Shown in pieces: positions 40,026 to 48,857 of a stretch of DNA of 64,000 nt (its first letter is position 1; each line of letters opens with the position of its first letter). The notes beneath the pieces are model-generated. The model made no database searches, was not told the origin of the DNA, and was given only the letters and a program-made list of their open reading frames with translations. Origin of the DNA: Candidatus Nitrosotenuis cloacae (GTDB lineage: Archaea; Thermoproteota; Nitrososphaeria; Nitrososphaerales; Nitrosopumilaceae); contig NZ_CP011097.1 in the NCBI RefSeq assembly GCF_000955905.1, positions 1,390,582 through 1,454,581 on the forward strand, given 5' to 3'. The position numbers were made by a program, and so were the translations under genes.

Positions 40026-40435
40026 TGTATTTTCTTTAGCTCCTCAGAGATTTTGAATACCGCCTCTACCGCACGCTCGGCAACAGGCCTAATTCTGGCA
40101 TAGGCGTGACGCTCCTGCATTCCAGGACCCGAGATTCCAAGCGAGACTGGCTTTTTGTGCTTGAGCGAGAGTTCTGTGAGGGATTTTGCAGTGGAATGTG
40201 CAATGACCTCATCGTGTTTAGTTTGGCCCTTTATGATTGTGCCAAGCGTAACTACGGCATCAACGTCTTTTTTTGATAAAAGGGAATCCACCAAAATTGG
40301 CATGTCATATGCGCCTGGAACCATGCAGGAATACTTGACTGTAATTTTGAGTGATTGTGCCTTTTCTTTGGCAATAGCTAGCATCTTAGATGTTATCTCT
40401 GAGTTGAATTCCGCAGTAACAATTGCAATGTTCAT
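40022..40435 (-). CDS. ribH: 6,7-dimethyl-8-ribityllumazine synthase
   Basis: 137 residues. Signatures are VTAEFNSEITSKML, VPGAYDMPILVDSLL, VVTLGTIIKGQTKHDEVIAHS and MQERHAYARIRP, with conserved His at the proton-transfer site (KHDEV). It condenses the pyrimidine and dihydroxybutanone phosphate to lumazine. It abuts ribB (1-nt spacing) and overlaps arfA. Confidence 0.95.
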   Translation of the reverse strand: MNIAIVTAEFNSEITSKMLAIAKEKAQSLKITVKYSCMVPGAYDMPILVDSLLSKKDVDAVVTLGTIIKGQTKHDEVIAHSTAKSLTELSLKHKKPVSLGISGPGMQERHAYARIRPVAERAVEAVFKISEELKKIQ

Positions 40436-41110
40436 CTAATGCACCTTTGAGAATTCTAGTAGTTCTTTTCCATCAATAAATGGAATGGCATTTTCCTTTG
40501 CAAATTTTTGAGCCTTTTCCATTGATAGAGCTGAATATGTCTGGGCATCCATCATCTCGCATATCGCAGTGACTGGTGAAAGCTTGGCAAGCTCTGCCAA
40601 ATATACTGACATTTCTGTATGCCCTTGTCTTTTTGCCAACAGTCCATTTGATGCTAATAATAACGGTACATGGCCTGGTGTGGCAAAAGACGAGATAAAC
40701 TCTTTTTTTGCATTACTAGAACGATATAGATTTGCCATCTCTTTAATGGTCAGTGCTCGGTCTTTATCAGTTATTCCAGTATAGGTTTGCTTGTGGTTAA
40801 TTGAAATGGAAAATGTTGGATGATCACCATATGGAGCAGTGCCCATTATCATTTGCTTTGAATCAGAATCCATATCAGAAGATCTTGATAAGATATGGTG
40901 CATGTATTGCAGGTTTAGCGATTTTGCAAAAGAATCCCCTATTGCAAGGCAGATAAGGCCTCCAGCGTTTTGCCGCATTCTAGATATGTGCTCTGGTGTT
41001 ACAAATTGTGCGGCAACTACCATGTCCACTTCGTTTTCTCTTTTTCCAGAATCATAAAGCAGGACAAATTCGCCTCGTTTTAGTGACGCAATTGCATCAT
41101 CTAGTGCCAT
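40436..41110 (-). CDS. ribB: 3,4-dihydroxy-2-butanone 4-phosphate synthase
   Basis: 224 residues from ATG 41110, with a TATA-like element near 41138-41146. Signatures: GEFVLLYDSGKRENEVDMVVAAQF, HISRMRQNAGGLICLAIGD, SISINHKQTYTGITDKDRALTI, FATPGHVPLLLASNGLLAKRQGHTE. Monofunctional RibB, not fused to RibA. Together with the divergent-free upstream ribE it forms the riboflavin operon. Confidence 0.95.
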   Translation of the reverse strand: MALDDAIASLKRGEFVLLYDSGKRENEVDMVVAAQFVTPEHISRMRQNAGGLICLAIGDSFAKSLNLQYMHHILSRSSDMDSDSKQMIMGTAPYGDHPTFSISINHKQTYTGITDKDRALTIKEMANLYRSSNAKKEFISSFATPGHVPLLLASNGLLAKRQGHTEMSVYLAELAKLSPVTAICEMMDAQTYSALSMEKAQKFAKENAIPFIDGKELLEFSKVH

Positions 41111-41185
41111 TATATTCAAAATGGTTTTTGGTGGAATAATAAAGTTTACTAGTAAATTAGTAATTACCACTATTTTGGTAGAAAA

Positions 41186-41779
41186 TCATTCCTGCTTTAG
41201 GAGATATTTTCCCAAAATGTCGGTTTCAATATTAACTTTGTCGCCTATTTTTTTGGTGGAAAAATTTGTCACACCTATGGTATGAGGAATCAGACACACC
41301 GATGCAAGATTTTTTTTAACATCAACCACAGTTAGGCTAATTCCATCTATTGCAATTGAGCCTTTTTGCACTACGAATTTTGCCAGAGACTTTGGAATCT
41401 CAAACCAAATTTGGACTTCTTTTGGTTTTTTCTCTATTTTTTTTATTACACCAACTCCATCTATGTGGCCTAAAACAAAATGGCCTTCAAGTCTTTCCCC
41501 TACCTTGAGGCTTCGCTCTATGTTGACAATGCCGCCAACCTTTAGATTTCCAAGATCTGTCTTTTTTGTGGTTTCTTCTATCATCTCAAAGTCACATTTT
41601 GATTTGTTAATTCCAGTAACAGTAAGACAAACACCGTTTAGCGCAACGCTTTGGCCAAGCTTTAGCCCTTTGGAGTTTTTGCCAAGGTCCACTGTCATCT
41701 TTATGGCACTACGATTTTTTGTGTTTTGTTTTATGTTTATGATTTTGCCGATTCCTTCAACTATTCCAGTAAACAACAA
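41186..41779 (-). CDS. ribE: Riboflavin synthase
   Basis: 197 residues from TTG 41779. Two lumazine-binding repeats: MFTGIVEGIG...LNGVCLTVTGINKSKCDFEMIEET and FVLGHIDGVGVIKKIEKKPK...ISLTVVDVKKNLASVCLIPHTIGVTNF. This is the α-type (bacterial/eukaryal) enzyme, not the pentameric archaeal RibC of methanogens. A TATA-like TTTTATACC about 25 nt upstream marks the operon promoter, back-to-back with the nitroreductase gene. Confidence 0.93.
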   Translation of the reverse strand: MLFTGIVEGIGKIINIKQNTKNRSAIKMTVDLGKNSKGLKLGQSVALNGVCLTVTGINKSKCDFEMIEETTKKTDLGNLKVGGIVNIERSLKVGERLEGHFVLGHIDGVGVIKKIEKKPKEVQIWFEIPKSLAKFVVQKGSIAIDGISLTVVDVKKNLASVCLIPHTIGVTNFSTKKIGDKVNIETDILGKYLLKQE

Positions 41780-41854
41780 TTCTGCTCATCATATTATGGT
41801 ATAAAATGATTCAGACGTAACAAGCCTTAAAAATAAAACAAATTCAGATTTTTT

Positions 41855-42457
41855 ATGGATGTCTTTGAGGCAATAGAAAAACGACGCTCAGTCAAGAATT
41901 TTGATCCAAATCATACCATACCAAGACAGCAAATCGACAAGATTCTTTCTGCCGCAATATTATCCCCAACATCATACAATATCCAAAACTGGCGATTCAT
42001 TACCATAACTAACAAGGACTTGCAGTCAAAGATACGCCAGGCTTCGTGGAATCAGGCTCAAGTAACAGATGCATCAGTGGTGGTGATTTTGTGCGCAGAC
42101 TTGGTTGCGTGGAAAAAGAATCCTGCCAGGTACTGGAAGAATGCGCCACAGGAAGTGCGTGACTATTTGGTTCCTGCAATCATAAAATCATACGAAGGTC
42201 AAGACCAATTCCAGCGAGACGAGGCAATCAGGTCCTGTGGGATGGCGGCCCAAACCATAATGCTTGCAGCAAAGGCAATGGACTATGATTCATGTCCAAT
42301 GATAGGATTTGATCCAAAGCAGGTTGCAAAACTCATCAATCTACCAGATGATCATATGATAGCCATGATGATAACAATAGGTAAGGCACTAAAGCCTGCG
42401 GCGCCAAGGGGCGGACAGCTTCCACTGGATGAAGTTGTAGTGATTGATCATTTTTAG
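41855..42457 (+). CDS. Nitroreductase-family flavoprotein
   Basis: 200 residues of the FMN-binding nitroreductase fold: FEAIEKRRSVKNFDPN, ILSAAILSPTSYNIQNWRFITI, CGMAAQTIMLAAKAMDYDSCPMIGFDPKQV, and a basic C-terminus. It reduces a quinone, nitro compound or flavin with NAD(P)H; substrate unknown. It is divergent from the riboflavin operon, a fitting location for a flavoprotein. A paralogous domain is in the 48858 gene. Confidence 0.9.
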   Translation: MDVFEAIEKRRSVKNFDPNHTIPRQQIDKILSAAILSPTSYNIQNWRFITITNKDLQSKIRQASWNQAQVTDASVVVILCADLVAWKKNPARYWKNAPQEVRDYLVPAIIKSYEGQDQFQRDEAIRSCGMAAQTIMLAAKAMDYDSCPMIGFDPKQVAKLINLPDDHMIAMMITIGKALKPAAPRGGQLPLDEVVVIDHF

Positions 42458-42513
42458 ATTCAAGAATAACAAAGTTACTTGGGGTTTAATTACTCAAAAT
42501 TCAATTCTTCGAT

Positions 42514-42777
42514 ATGGACGTAATAGACATCACAATTACAATAATTCATCTAATAGTAGGATTCATCCTAGTGTTTTATGCTGCCAAGGCATACAGAAAA
42601 ACCAAATATCCTCCAATGCTGCTTTTAGTGGCTGGATTTTCAGTTCTTGTTTTAGGCGAAACAGTGATTGAAGATTTTTTTAATTTTCTGAACAATAACT
42701 TGTTACAAGAGATAATTGCAGAATCATTTGAAATTGTTGGCTTTGTGATATTGATTTTGGCAGTCAAGAAAAGCTGA
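42514..42777 (+). CDS. Small three-TM membrane protein
   Basis: 87 residues with three hydrophobic helices (6-24, 33-50, 65-85). The loop AKAYRKTKYPP is cytosolic by charge. It is followed after 2 nt by a winged-helix gene, and such membrane-protein/HTH pairs are common in Nitrososphaerota and haloarchaea. It probably acts with that regulator as a membrane-linked sensor. Confidence 0.7.
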   Translation: MDVIDITITIIHLIVGFILVFYAAKAYRKTKYPPMLLLVAGFSVLVLGETVIEDFFNFLNNNLLQEIIAESFEIVGFVILILAVKKS

Positions 42778-42779
42778 AA

Positions 42780-43118
42780 ATGGAAACTGACGGTGGCATC
42801 ACATCTGCACTGGCAGACAAGTACACACGAGATATTCTAACCATACTAGCAAAAGAAGAATTATCAGCACAACAAATCTCCACAAGACTAGACATTCCAA
42901 CATCTACAACATATAGAAAAATCAAAACGCTTGAGGACCTCAAACTTGTCAAGAAAACAAAGGTAATACGCACAACAGAAGGCCTAGGTGAAAGCTACTA
43001 CAGAAGCTTGGTTTTAGAGATCAATGTGAAATACAGGGACGGAAATCTTACCTACACTGTAGAGAGAATCAAAATGGATGACAGAATAGTCAGATTGTGG
43101 GAAAAATTCAAGGAATAA
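42780..43118 (+). CDS. Winged-HTH regulator paired with membrane protein
   Basis: 112 residues: an ArsR-type helix-turn-helix (KYTRDILTILAKEELSAQQISTRLDIPTSTTYRKIKTLEDLKLV) followed by a β-rich C-terminal part. No metal-binding Cys. Co-transcribed with the three-TM protein. Its targets are unknown. Confidence 0.82.
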   Translation: METDGGITSALADKYTRDILTILAKEELSAQQISTRLDIPTSTTYRKIKTLEDLKLVKKTKVIRTTEGLGESYYRSLVLEINVKYRDGNLTYTVERIKMDDRIVRLWEKFKE

Positions 43119-43183
43119 TCACTGCCATTCTCATAGATGAGAACGGTCGGCACTAAATTAAATATCAAATTACATACTCATTC

Positions 43184-43678
43184 ATGGAAAAAAAATCGAC
43201 GCATATTGCAGCATTTGTGCTTGCGGCAATTGTGATCTCAACTGGTGCGTTATACCTAATGGTAGCATCAGATGAATACAATGACTACAAGCAGGAAGCT
43301 GGCGCAGCTACCAATGAGCAAGGCTCAGAATCATCCGAGCAGGAATCCGAAGAGGAGGTAGAGTCAGGAACATTCGGACCACAACATGAAGCAGTCTTCT
43401 TTGGAATAATTGGTACGATGTATGTGCCAATTGGTTTGTGGATATTAAAGAAAAAAGACCAAACCAAAACACCATACATAATTTCGCTAATTGGTTCTGC
43501 TGGATTGATTGTCTTCTATGTAGCAACAAGAACAGTTGATCTTCCACTTGTAGGCCTACAAACAGATATCGGCATACAAGATACGCTGGCAAAAGTGTTG
43601 CAGGGCACGATAGTTGCAATATCTGGATTTATGCTATTTTCAATAGCAAAACACAGAAAAGTCTCAAAACTAGCCTAG
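43184..43678 (+). CDS. Membrane protein with acidic loop
   Basis: 164 residues. TM1 (8-27) is followed by a highly acidic Ser/Glu-rich extracytoplasmic loop (TNEQGSESSEQESEEEVESG), then three further TM helices. His in GPQHEAVFFG lies at the start of TM2. The pattern is like other thaumarchaeal small membrane proteins; the function is unknown. A possible third member of the local membrane/regulator unit. Confidence 0.7.
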   Translation: MEKKSTHIAAFVLAAIVISTGALYLMVASDEYNDYKQEAGAATNEQGSESSEQESEEEVESGTFGPQHEAVFFGIIGTMYVPIGLWILKKKDQTKTPYIISLIGSAGLIVFYVATRTVDLPLVGLQTDIGIQDTLAKVLQGTIVAISGFMLFSIAKHRKVSKLA

Positions 43679-43742
43679 GTTTTTTATTAGGCATTTCAAT
43701 TTTTTATTAAAATTTTTACCAAGCAAAGCCCTGATCATAACC

Positions 43743-44615
43743 ATGGTATCTACTCAGATAATGGAAAAGATTCTCTTTGGGGTTGCAAAGCAGTGGATTG
43801 CAGGAAACACCATTGATGAGGCACTTGTTACGGCACAAAATTCCTACAAAAACGGAATGAGTGTAATCATAAACAAGCTTGGCGAATACCACACCTCAAA
43901 GAACCAAATAGAAAACACCATTTCAGAATACCACACCATAATGGCATCATTTAGGAAATGGAAGGTAAATGGCGCCATATCTGTCAAGCCGACTCAGATT
44001 GGTTTGATGAAAAGCAAAAAGAAATGCCTGAATAATTTTGAGATTTTGATTAGGGCTGCAACAAAATCGCAGACATTTGTGTGGCTGGACATGGAATCCT
44101 CGGACCACACAGACGAGACAATCCAAATTTACGAGAACCTGCTGGCAAGATACGAAAGGCTAGGCATTGCAATACAGGCAAACCTGATGCGAAGCGAGGG
44201 CGATTTGGCGGATTTATTATCAATGGGCGGCAAAATACGCCTAGTAAAAGGAGCATATCGCGAAAACTCCAACATATCATTCAAGTCAAAACAAAAGGTA
44301 GACCAAAACTATCTCAGACTGATGAAAATATTATTTGAGAATGCAAATGAATTTGGAATTGCCACACATGATGGCATAATGATAGATAGAGCAACAGAAT
44401 TAGCAAAAAAGAATGAAAAGAAATTCGAGTTCCAGATGCTTCGCGGGATTCGAGATGAGCTAAAGCCAATTCTAATCAAAAAAGGATTTTCCCTATCAGA
44501 GTATATCCCATATGGAACCAACTGGCTTCCATATTCCATTAGGAGACTAAAGGAGCGAAAAAGAAACATCTTGCTTTTGGGAAGCTCATTTATTTCGCAC
44601 CAAAAAATGCGTTAG
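43743..44615 (+). CDS. Proline dehydrogenase
   Basis: 290 residues with the FAD-binding TIM barrel of ProDH: TFVWLDMESSDHTD, GKIRLVKGAYRE, FGIATHDG, EFQMLRGIRDEL, and YIPYGTNWLPYSIRRLKER, whose last part carries substrate carboxylate contacts. It oxidises proline to pyrroline-5-carboxylate, feeding electrons to the membrane quinone pool. No P5C dehydrogenase is adjacent. Confidence 0.93.
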   Translation: MVSTQIMEKILFGVAKQWIAGNTIDEALVTAQNSYKNGMSVIINKLGEYHTSKNQIENTISEYHTIMASFRKWKVNGAISVKPTQIGLMKSKKKCLNNFEILIRAATKSQTFVWLDMESSDHTDETIQIYENLLARYERLGIAIQANLMRSEGDLADLLSMGGKIRLVKGAYRENSNISFKSKQKVDQNYLRLMKILFENANEFGIATHDGIMIDRATELAKKNEKKFEFQMLRGIRDELKPILIKKGFSLSEYIPYGTNWLPYSIRRLKERKRNILLLGSSFISHQKMR

Positions 44616-44664
44616 TAGAAATCCTACTTGAACGTTATATAGAAAAAATCCGTTGTTGTGTGTA

Positions 44665-45507
44665 ATGAAAACAACGGGAATCGTCTTGATTCTACTTGTT
44701 GCGACACTGGCACTACCTTTGGGGAATTCATTTGCAGTGCCAATATCAAATCCACCAACAAATCTTTCAGCCCAAGCAGTATCCAGTACACAAATCAACC
44801 TCTCATGGAGCGCACCAATCAATTCAACACAAAATGGTGTAAATGGCTACAAGATAGAGCGTGATGTGGGATGTTTAGGCACATTTACGGTTCTGGTTGC
44901 AAATCACACCAATACTAGCTATTCCAATACGAATCTGAGTGCATCAAAATGCTATGCATACAAGGTTTCTGCGCTAAATTCGGCTGGAATCAGCACATCA
45001 TCAAATGTTGCACAGGCAGCCACCCAGTCAGCACCATCCACAAATCAGACCAAGCCAACTGACAATTTGGGGCAAAAGGTATCAGAGTTTGTACAAAAAC
45101 GCAACGAGCTGCTCAAAAAACAACGCGAGGAAACAATAAAGATTATTCGCGAATGCCACGACAAGGCGCTAAATTCCACAGGAATTGCACGAAAGCAGAT
45201 CATGGAAGACTGCAGAGAGAAAATGCATGAGCTCAAAGACAAGTACCAAGATTCAAGAAAACAATTCAAAGAAGAATTCAAGACCTTCAAAAAAGACGCA
45301 AAAACCATCCTAAAGGAAGCCAAAAAGTCAGGCCTCATCGACAAAAGAGACATCAAGGAAATAAAACACGAGTTTCGAGACTTTGAGAACAACACAAAAC
45401 ACGAATCAAAGGAACTAAAGCACGACATCAAGGAGCTACGCAAAGATCTCAAAAAGGAGCTCAAAAAAGACAAGAAAAAAGACAAACACGATGACGATGA
45501 TGACTGA
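44665..45507 (+). CDS. Secreted FN3-domain protein with charged coiled-coil tail
   Basis: 280 residues from ATG 44665. Signal peptide (1-24), a fibronectin type III domain (28-115; PPTNLSAQAVSSTQINLSWSAP...CYAYKVSALNSAGIS), then an extremely charged Lys/Glu helical region ending in five Asp. FN3 domains mediate surface adhesion or enzyme-substrate contact; the tail is probably a coiled coil or polyelectrolyte spacer. Cell-surface protein of unknown role. Confidence 0.85.
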   Translation: MKTTGIVLILLVATLALPLGNSFAVPISNPPTNLSAQAVSSTQINLSWSAPINSTQNGVNGYKIERDVGCLGTFTVLVANHTNTSYSNTNLSASKCYAYKVSALNSAGISTSSNVAQAATQSAPSTNQTKPTDNLGQKVSEFVQKRNELLKKQREETIKIIRECHDKALNSTGIARKQIMEDCREKMHELKDKYQDSRKQFKEEFKTFKKDAKTILKEAKKSGLIDKRDIKEIKHEFRDFENNTKHESKELKHDIKELRKDLKKELKKDKKKDKHDDDDD

Positions 45508-45610
45508 TTCCTTTTTCATTTTATTTTTAGGCACAAAATCAACAAACTAGCTTATCATTTAACGAATCAGCTGAGCAGGCCCTATCAATCAGATATCATA
45601 TCACATAATC

Positions 45611-45739
45611 ATGCAAACATCACATTGGACTCGCGAAGTTCGAGCCCCATTCAAAAGAGTCATGGCTTGGGACATGCTTTTCTTTGTCCTAGGCATTGGC
45701 GTTGGCGCCGGAATCGGTGCATTCCTAGCCACAAGCTAG
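45611..45739 (+). CDS. 42-aa membrane peptide
   Basis: A 42-codon frame starting MQTSHWTREVRAPFKRV, then a single Gly-rich hydrophobic helix (LFFVLGIGVGAGIGAFLA). The basic N-terminus should face the cytosol. It resembles small single-TM accessory subunits. It ends before a T-rich tract (AATTTTTTTATT, 45740-45751) that can act as a terminator for it, although the next gene on the opposite strand also ends there. Confidence 0.6.
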   Translation: MQTSHWTREVRAPFKRVMAWDMLFFVLGIGVGAGIGAFLATS

Positions 45740-45747
45740 GAATTTTT

Positions 45748-46548
45748 TTATTCTTTCAGCTTGCTTTCCTGAAATATTTCGGACTCGTACCAGTTGTACC
45801 TAAAATAATCCAGGCACCACTCATGAAACATTGCGTCTGTGCTGTAAAACATCTCAGTAAGGTCTGCCTCACCCTCTGCATTCGAAAATGAGACGCTTGC
45901 CTCTTTTTCGTTTAGCACTATGAGGGTCTGAACTGTTTTTTGCATCTTTCTTTCTACCAGTCCTTTTTCTATCAGCTCATCATAGTTGAGCTTGGCCAAA
46001 AGCTTTTTTCTACCCTTTGGCACCACAGCAGATTCCGATAAGATATAGTTGAACTTGATCCCTTTTTCGATTCGCTTTACCTTTGGCTCTATTATATCGA
46101 GCGGGATTTCGGTTAGGATTTCATAGATGTACTGATTTGCGTTTTTGTAAATTGATTTCCATTGCTCCAAAACCTTTGATACTCCTTTTGTGTGTACAGA
46201 GTTTGCCAGCTGCCCAATTCTCATTATGAATTTTGGCGGTATATCACCAAAGGTGTGATCCTCAAAATATTTTCTATTCCTGGACAGAAATATGATAGAC
46301 GGGGTCTGGGAGCAGATTGTCTTGCCGTATGTGGTCAGGGTATAGTAGCCATCCATGTTTTTTGTGATAAATCCGCCATCCTCTAGTCTTGCAAAATTGC
46401 GATGCACTTCTTGGACGGTAGCACCGATTTCTTTTGCCATGTTGGTTACCTTGCATTTTTTTTCCAATAATCGAAATATTATTTGCAGCCGCTGTTGGCT
46501 GGACATCTCCAGAAAATTGTTTGCCGCCTCTTCGTACAGGTCCACCAT
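45748..46548 (-). CDS. HTH regulator with DUF1724-like sensor domain
   Basis: 266 residues from ATG 46548, which follows no Usp-like extension. An N-terminal winged helix (QQRLQIIFRLLEKKCKVTNMAKEIGATVQEVHRNFARLEDGGFI) is followed by a domain resembling DUF1724/FilR1-type archaeal sensor regulators (FGDIPPKFIMRIGQLANSV..., LNEKEASVSFSNAEGEADLTEMFYSTDAMFHEWCLDYFRYNW). It is divergent from the B12 photosensor and may control it or the photolyase; that link is inferred from position only. Confidence 0.82.
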   Translation of the reverse strand: MVDLYEEAANNFLEMSSQQRLQIIFRLLEKKCKVTNMAKEIGATVQEVHRNFARLEDGGFITKNMDGYYTLTTYGKTICSQTPSIIFLSRNRKYFEDHTFGDIPPKFIMRIGQLANSVHTKGVSKVLEQWKSIYKNANQYIYEILTEIPLDIIEPKVKRIEKGIKFNYILSESAVVPKGRKKLLAKLNYDELIEKGLVERKMQKTVQTLIVLNEKEASVSFSNAEGEADLTEMFYSTDAMFHEWCLDYFRYNWYESEIFQESKLKE

Positions 46549-46663
46549 ATGGTGTGATTTAGTCACAAGTTGGTAAAAAATGCTGAGTTCTATACATAAC
46601 AAGAAAATTAGCACTAGGTGAATTTTTTGGCATTATTTATTAGATTGAATTTAGGATTTTGTC

Positions 46664-47500
46664 TTGTTGGTCTATTTACGAACGAAGACAGTCAAGGGTG
46701 AAAAATACCTGTATCTAGTAAGATCAGTCTGGGATTCAAAAAAGAACACATCGCGCCAAGAGACAATAAAGTATTTGGGAAAATCATCAGAGGTAACCAG
46801 AGAAGATATACCAATACAATACAGAAACGACCCAAAGGTTGTCTCGTTTTTGGCCTCAGATGAGGCAATGGACCTGGACAGGCGAGATGAGATGCTAGGC
46901 AAGCTGCGGGACCAACTATTCAAGTTGTTCATGAAGGGGGATTTGGATGGATCGCTGGAATTATACCAGAACTATCGCACAGTATCTGGTACTACAAGTT
47001 TTTTTGAAAAGATTCTCACGCCAGTCATGTATGAGATCGGCGAGCTCTGGGTGAAAAACAAGATCAGCATCGCAGACGAACATGTTTGCAGTAATGTAGC
47101 AAACAGCATGGTTAGAATAATTTTTGATAGAAATGAAAAGATTCCAACAAAAAAGAAGATCCTAATCTGCACACCGGACGGTGAGCATCACAACTTGGCC
47201 GCAAGCATTTTGGAATCACATCTATCGTGCAGTGGATTCAAGGTCTTTAATTTGTCCCCGTCAGAGCCACATGAATCCATAGTTCGGTTTATTGACTCGG
47301 CCAAGCCAGATGCCGTGTTGGTTTCGATCACACTAACAGACAATATCAAGCCAGGCCAGAGGCTGGTCAAAAAGATAAGGGAGCGATCCTCCATCCCAGT
47401 CTTTGTTGGAGGCCAAGCCCTAAAGGATCAAGACGCCAAGTTTGATGCCCAGATAATCCGCGAATCCAGCCTCAAAAACATCCCAAGACTAATCAACTAA
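46664..47500 (+). CDS. CarH-like B12-binding photosensor with novel N-terminus
   Basis: 278 residues, TTG start at 46664 about 26 nt after a TATA-like ATTATTTAT. Residues 70-160 form the four-helix cap of CarH-type proteins with the exact Wx9EH signature (Trp129, Glu139, His140) that shields adenosylcobalamin. Residues 165-278 are the B12-binding Rossmann domain with PDGEHHNLA, His176 as the likely lower ligand. The light-state His next to Trp in TtCarH is Val130 here. In place of MerR there is an about 60-residue domain (YLRTKTVKGEKYLYLVRS...RQETIKYLG) resembling transposase N-termini. The photolyase gene follows immediately. Confidence 0.8.
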   Translation: MLVYLRTKTVKGEKYLYLVRSVWDSKKNTSRQETIKYLGKSSEVTREDIPIQYRNDPKVVSFLASDEAMDLDRRDEMLGKLRDQLFKLFMKGDLDGSLELYQNYRTVSGTTSFFEKILTPVMYEIGELWVKNKISIADEHVCSNVANSMVRIIFDRNEKIPTKKKILICTPDGEHHNLAASILESHLSCSGFKVFNLSPSEPHESIVRFIDSAKPDAVLVSITLTDNIKPGQRLVKKIRERSSIPVFVGGQALKDQDAKFDAQIIRESSLKNIPRLIN

Positions 47501-47501
47501 G

Positions 47502-48827
47502 ATGAAATTTGGGGTATCGGTCTTTGTATTTACGCGAGACCTACGAATTGAGGATAATGTGGGATTGGTTTCTGCATGTGCAAGCTCAGATGTTGTGATT
47601 CCATGTTTTGTTCTGAATCCAAAAATACAGGACTCTTACAGATTTAGATTTTTGCTTGACTGCATTGAAGATCTAAAAAACGAATTTACAAAGAGAAAGG
47701 CCGCCCTCCATGTTTTGTATGGGAATTACACTCAGGCATTGCAACAAATATCCAAGATGCAAAAAATCGATGCAGTTTTTGCAAATCAGGACTATACACC
47801 ATTTGCCAAAAAAAGACAAGACCAGATCACGTATTTTTGCACCACAAACAACATACCATTCCACCAATATGTGGATCACCTAATGTATGATCCAAACATG
47901 ATAAAAACACAAGAAGGAAAACCATACAGCGTGTTTTCTCAGTTTTTTAGAACCGCAATTCAAATTCCAGTCGCAAAACCGCAACAAAACGAATTTACAA
48001 ATTTTCATGCAAGGCTAATTGATGATTATTTCGCATCATCAGATCACACCATTCCAATCAAGGGCGGCAGAAAAAGCGCATTACAAATTCTAAAAAGCAT
48101 TAAAAACTTTGCAGACTATGAAGCAAAAAGAAACTATCCCATGTATCAAACCACGATGCTTTCTGCACACAGCAGGTTTGGCACAGTATCAGTCAGGGAA
48201 CTATACCACACCATATCGGAAAATCTCGGCATGCACCACACCCTGGTAAATGAGATTCATTGGAAAGAGTTTTTCAGTCATGTTTTGTATCATTTCCCTC
48301 ATGTGACCAAAGGAGCATTCAGAAAGAACCTCTCTGTCACACCATGTAAACACAACAAAGCCCACATTGATGCCTGGAAGAACGGCAGAACCGGCTTTCC
48401 AATAGTTGATGCTGGTATGAGGGAGCTAAACAACACGGGCTTTATGCATAATAGAATACGCATGATTGTTGCCTCTTTTTTGAGCAAAGACCTGCACGCA
48501 GACTGGAAGATAGGCGAGCGGTATTTTGCTGAAAAGCTAATCGACTATGATCTGGCAGTAAACAACGGCAATTGGCAGTGGGCTGCGTCTACTGGGTGTG
48601 ATGCACAGCCGTGGTTTAGGGTTTTCAATCCATGGCTGCAACAAAAAAAGTTCGACTCGGAATGCAGATACATCAAAAAATGGATTCCCGAGCTGGAAAA
48701 ACTGTCCGCAGAGAAAATACACAGACTAGAATCAGAATCATTTGATGTTGACTATCCAAGGCCTATAGTTGATCATGCAGAGGAATCAAAGATTGCAAAG
48801 CAAATGTTCCGGCAAGAGACACGATAA
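47502..48827 (+). CDS. phr: Deoxyribodipyrimidine photolyase (class I)
   Basis: 441 residues: an N-terminal antenna Rossmann domain (VSVFVFTRDLRIEDNVGL) and a C-terminal FAD domain with EIHWKEFFSHVLYHFP, WKNGRTGFPIVDAGMRELNNTGFMHNRIRMIVASFLSKDL, and NNGNWQWAASTGCDAQPWFRVFNP. It repairs UV-induced cyclobutane pyrimidine dimers using blue light. It starts 1 nt after the B12 photosensor stop, so both share a transcript. Confidence 0.96.
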   Translation: MKFGVSVFVFTRDLRIEDNVGLVSACASSDVVIPCFVLNPKIQDSYRFRFLLDCIEDLKNEFTKRKAALHVLYGNYTQALQQISKMQKIDAVFANQDYTPFAKKRQDQITYFCTTNNIPFHQYVDHLMYDPNMIKTQEGKPYSVFSQFFRTAIQIPVAKPQQNEFTNFHARLIDDYFASSDHTIPIKGGRKSALQILKSIKNFADYEAKRNYPMYQTTMLSAHSRFGTVSVRELYHTISENLGMHHTLVNEIHWKEFFSHVLYHFPHVTKGAFRKNLSVTPCKHNKAHIDAWKNGRTGFPIVDAGMRELNNTGFMHNRIRMIVASFLSKDLHADWKIGERYFAEKLIDYDLAVNNGNWQWAASTGCDAQPWFRVFNPWLQQKKFDSECRYIKKWIPELEKLSAEKIHRLESESFDVDYPRPIVDHAEESKIAKQMFRQETR

Positions 48828-48857
48828 GAATTTGTATTACAAATAACAAAAACAATC

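Noticed and set aside
46664-46850. Insertion sequence remnant at the photosensor N-terminus
   Set aside because: Only one transposase-like N-terminal domain is present, in frame with a complete B12 module and with no inverted repeats.
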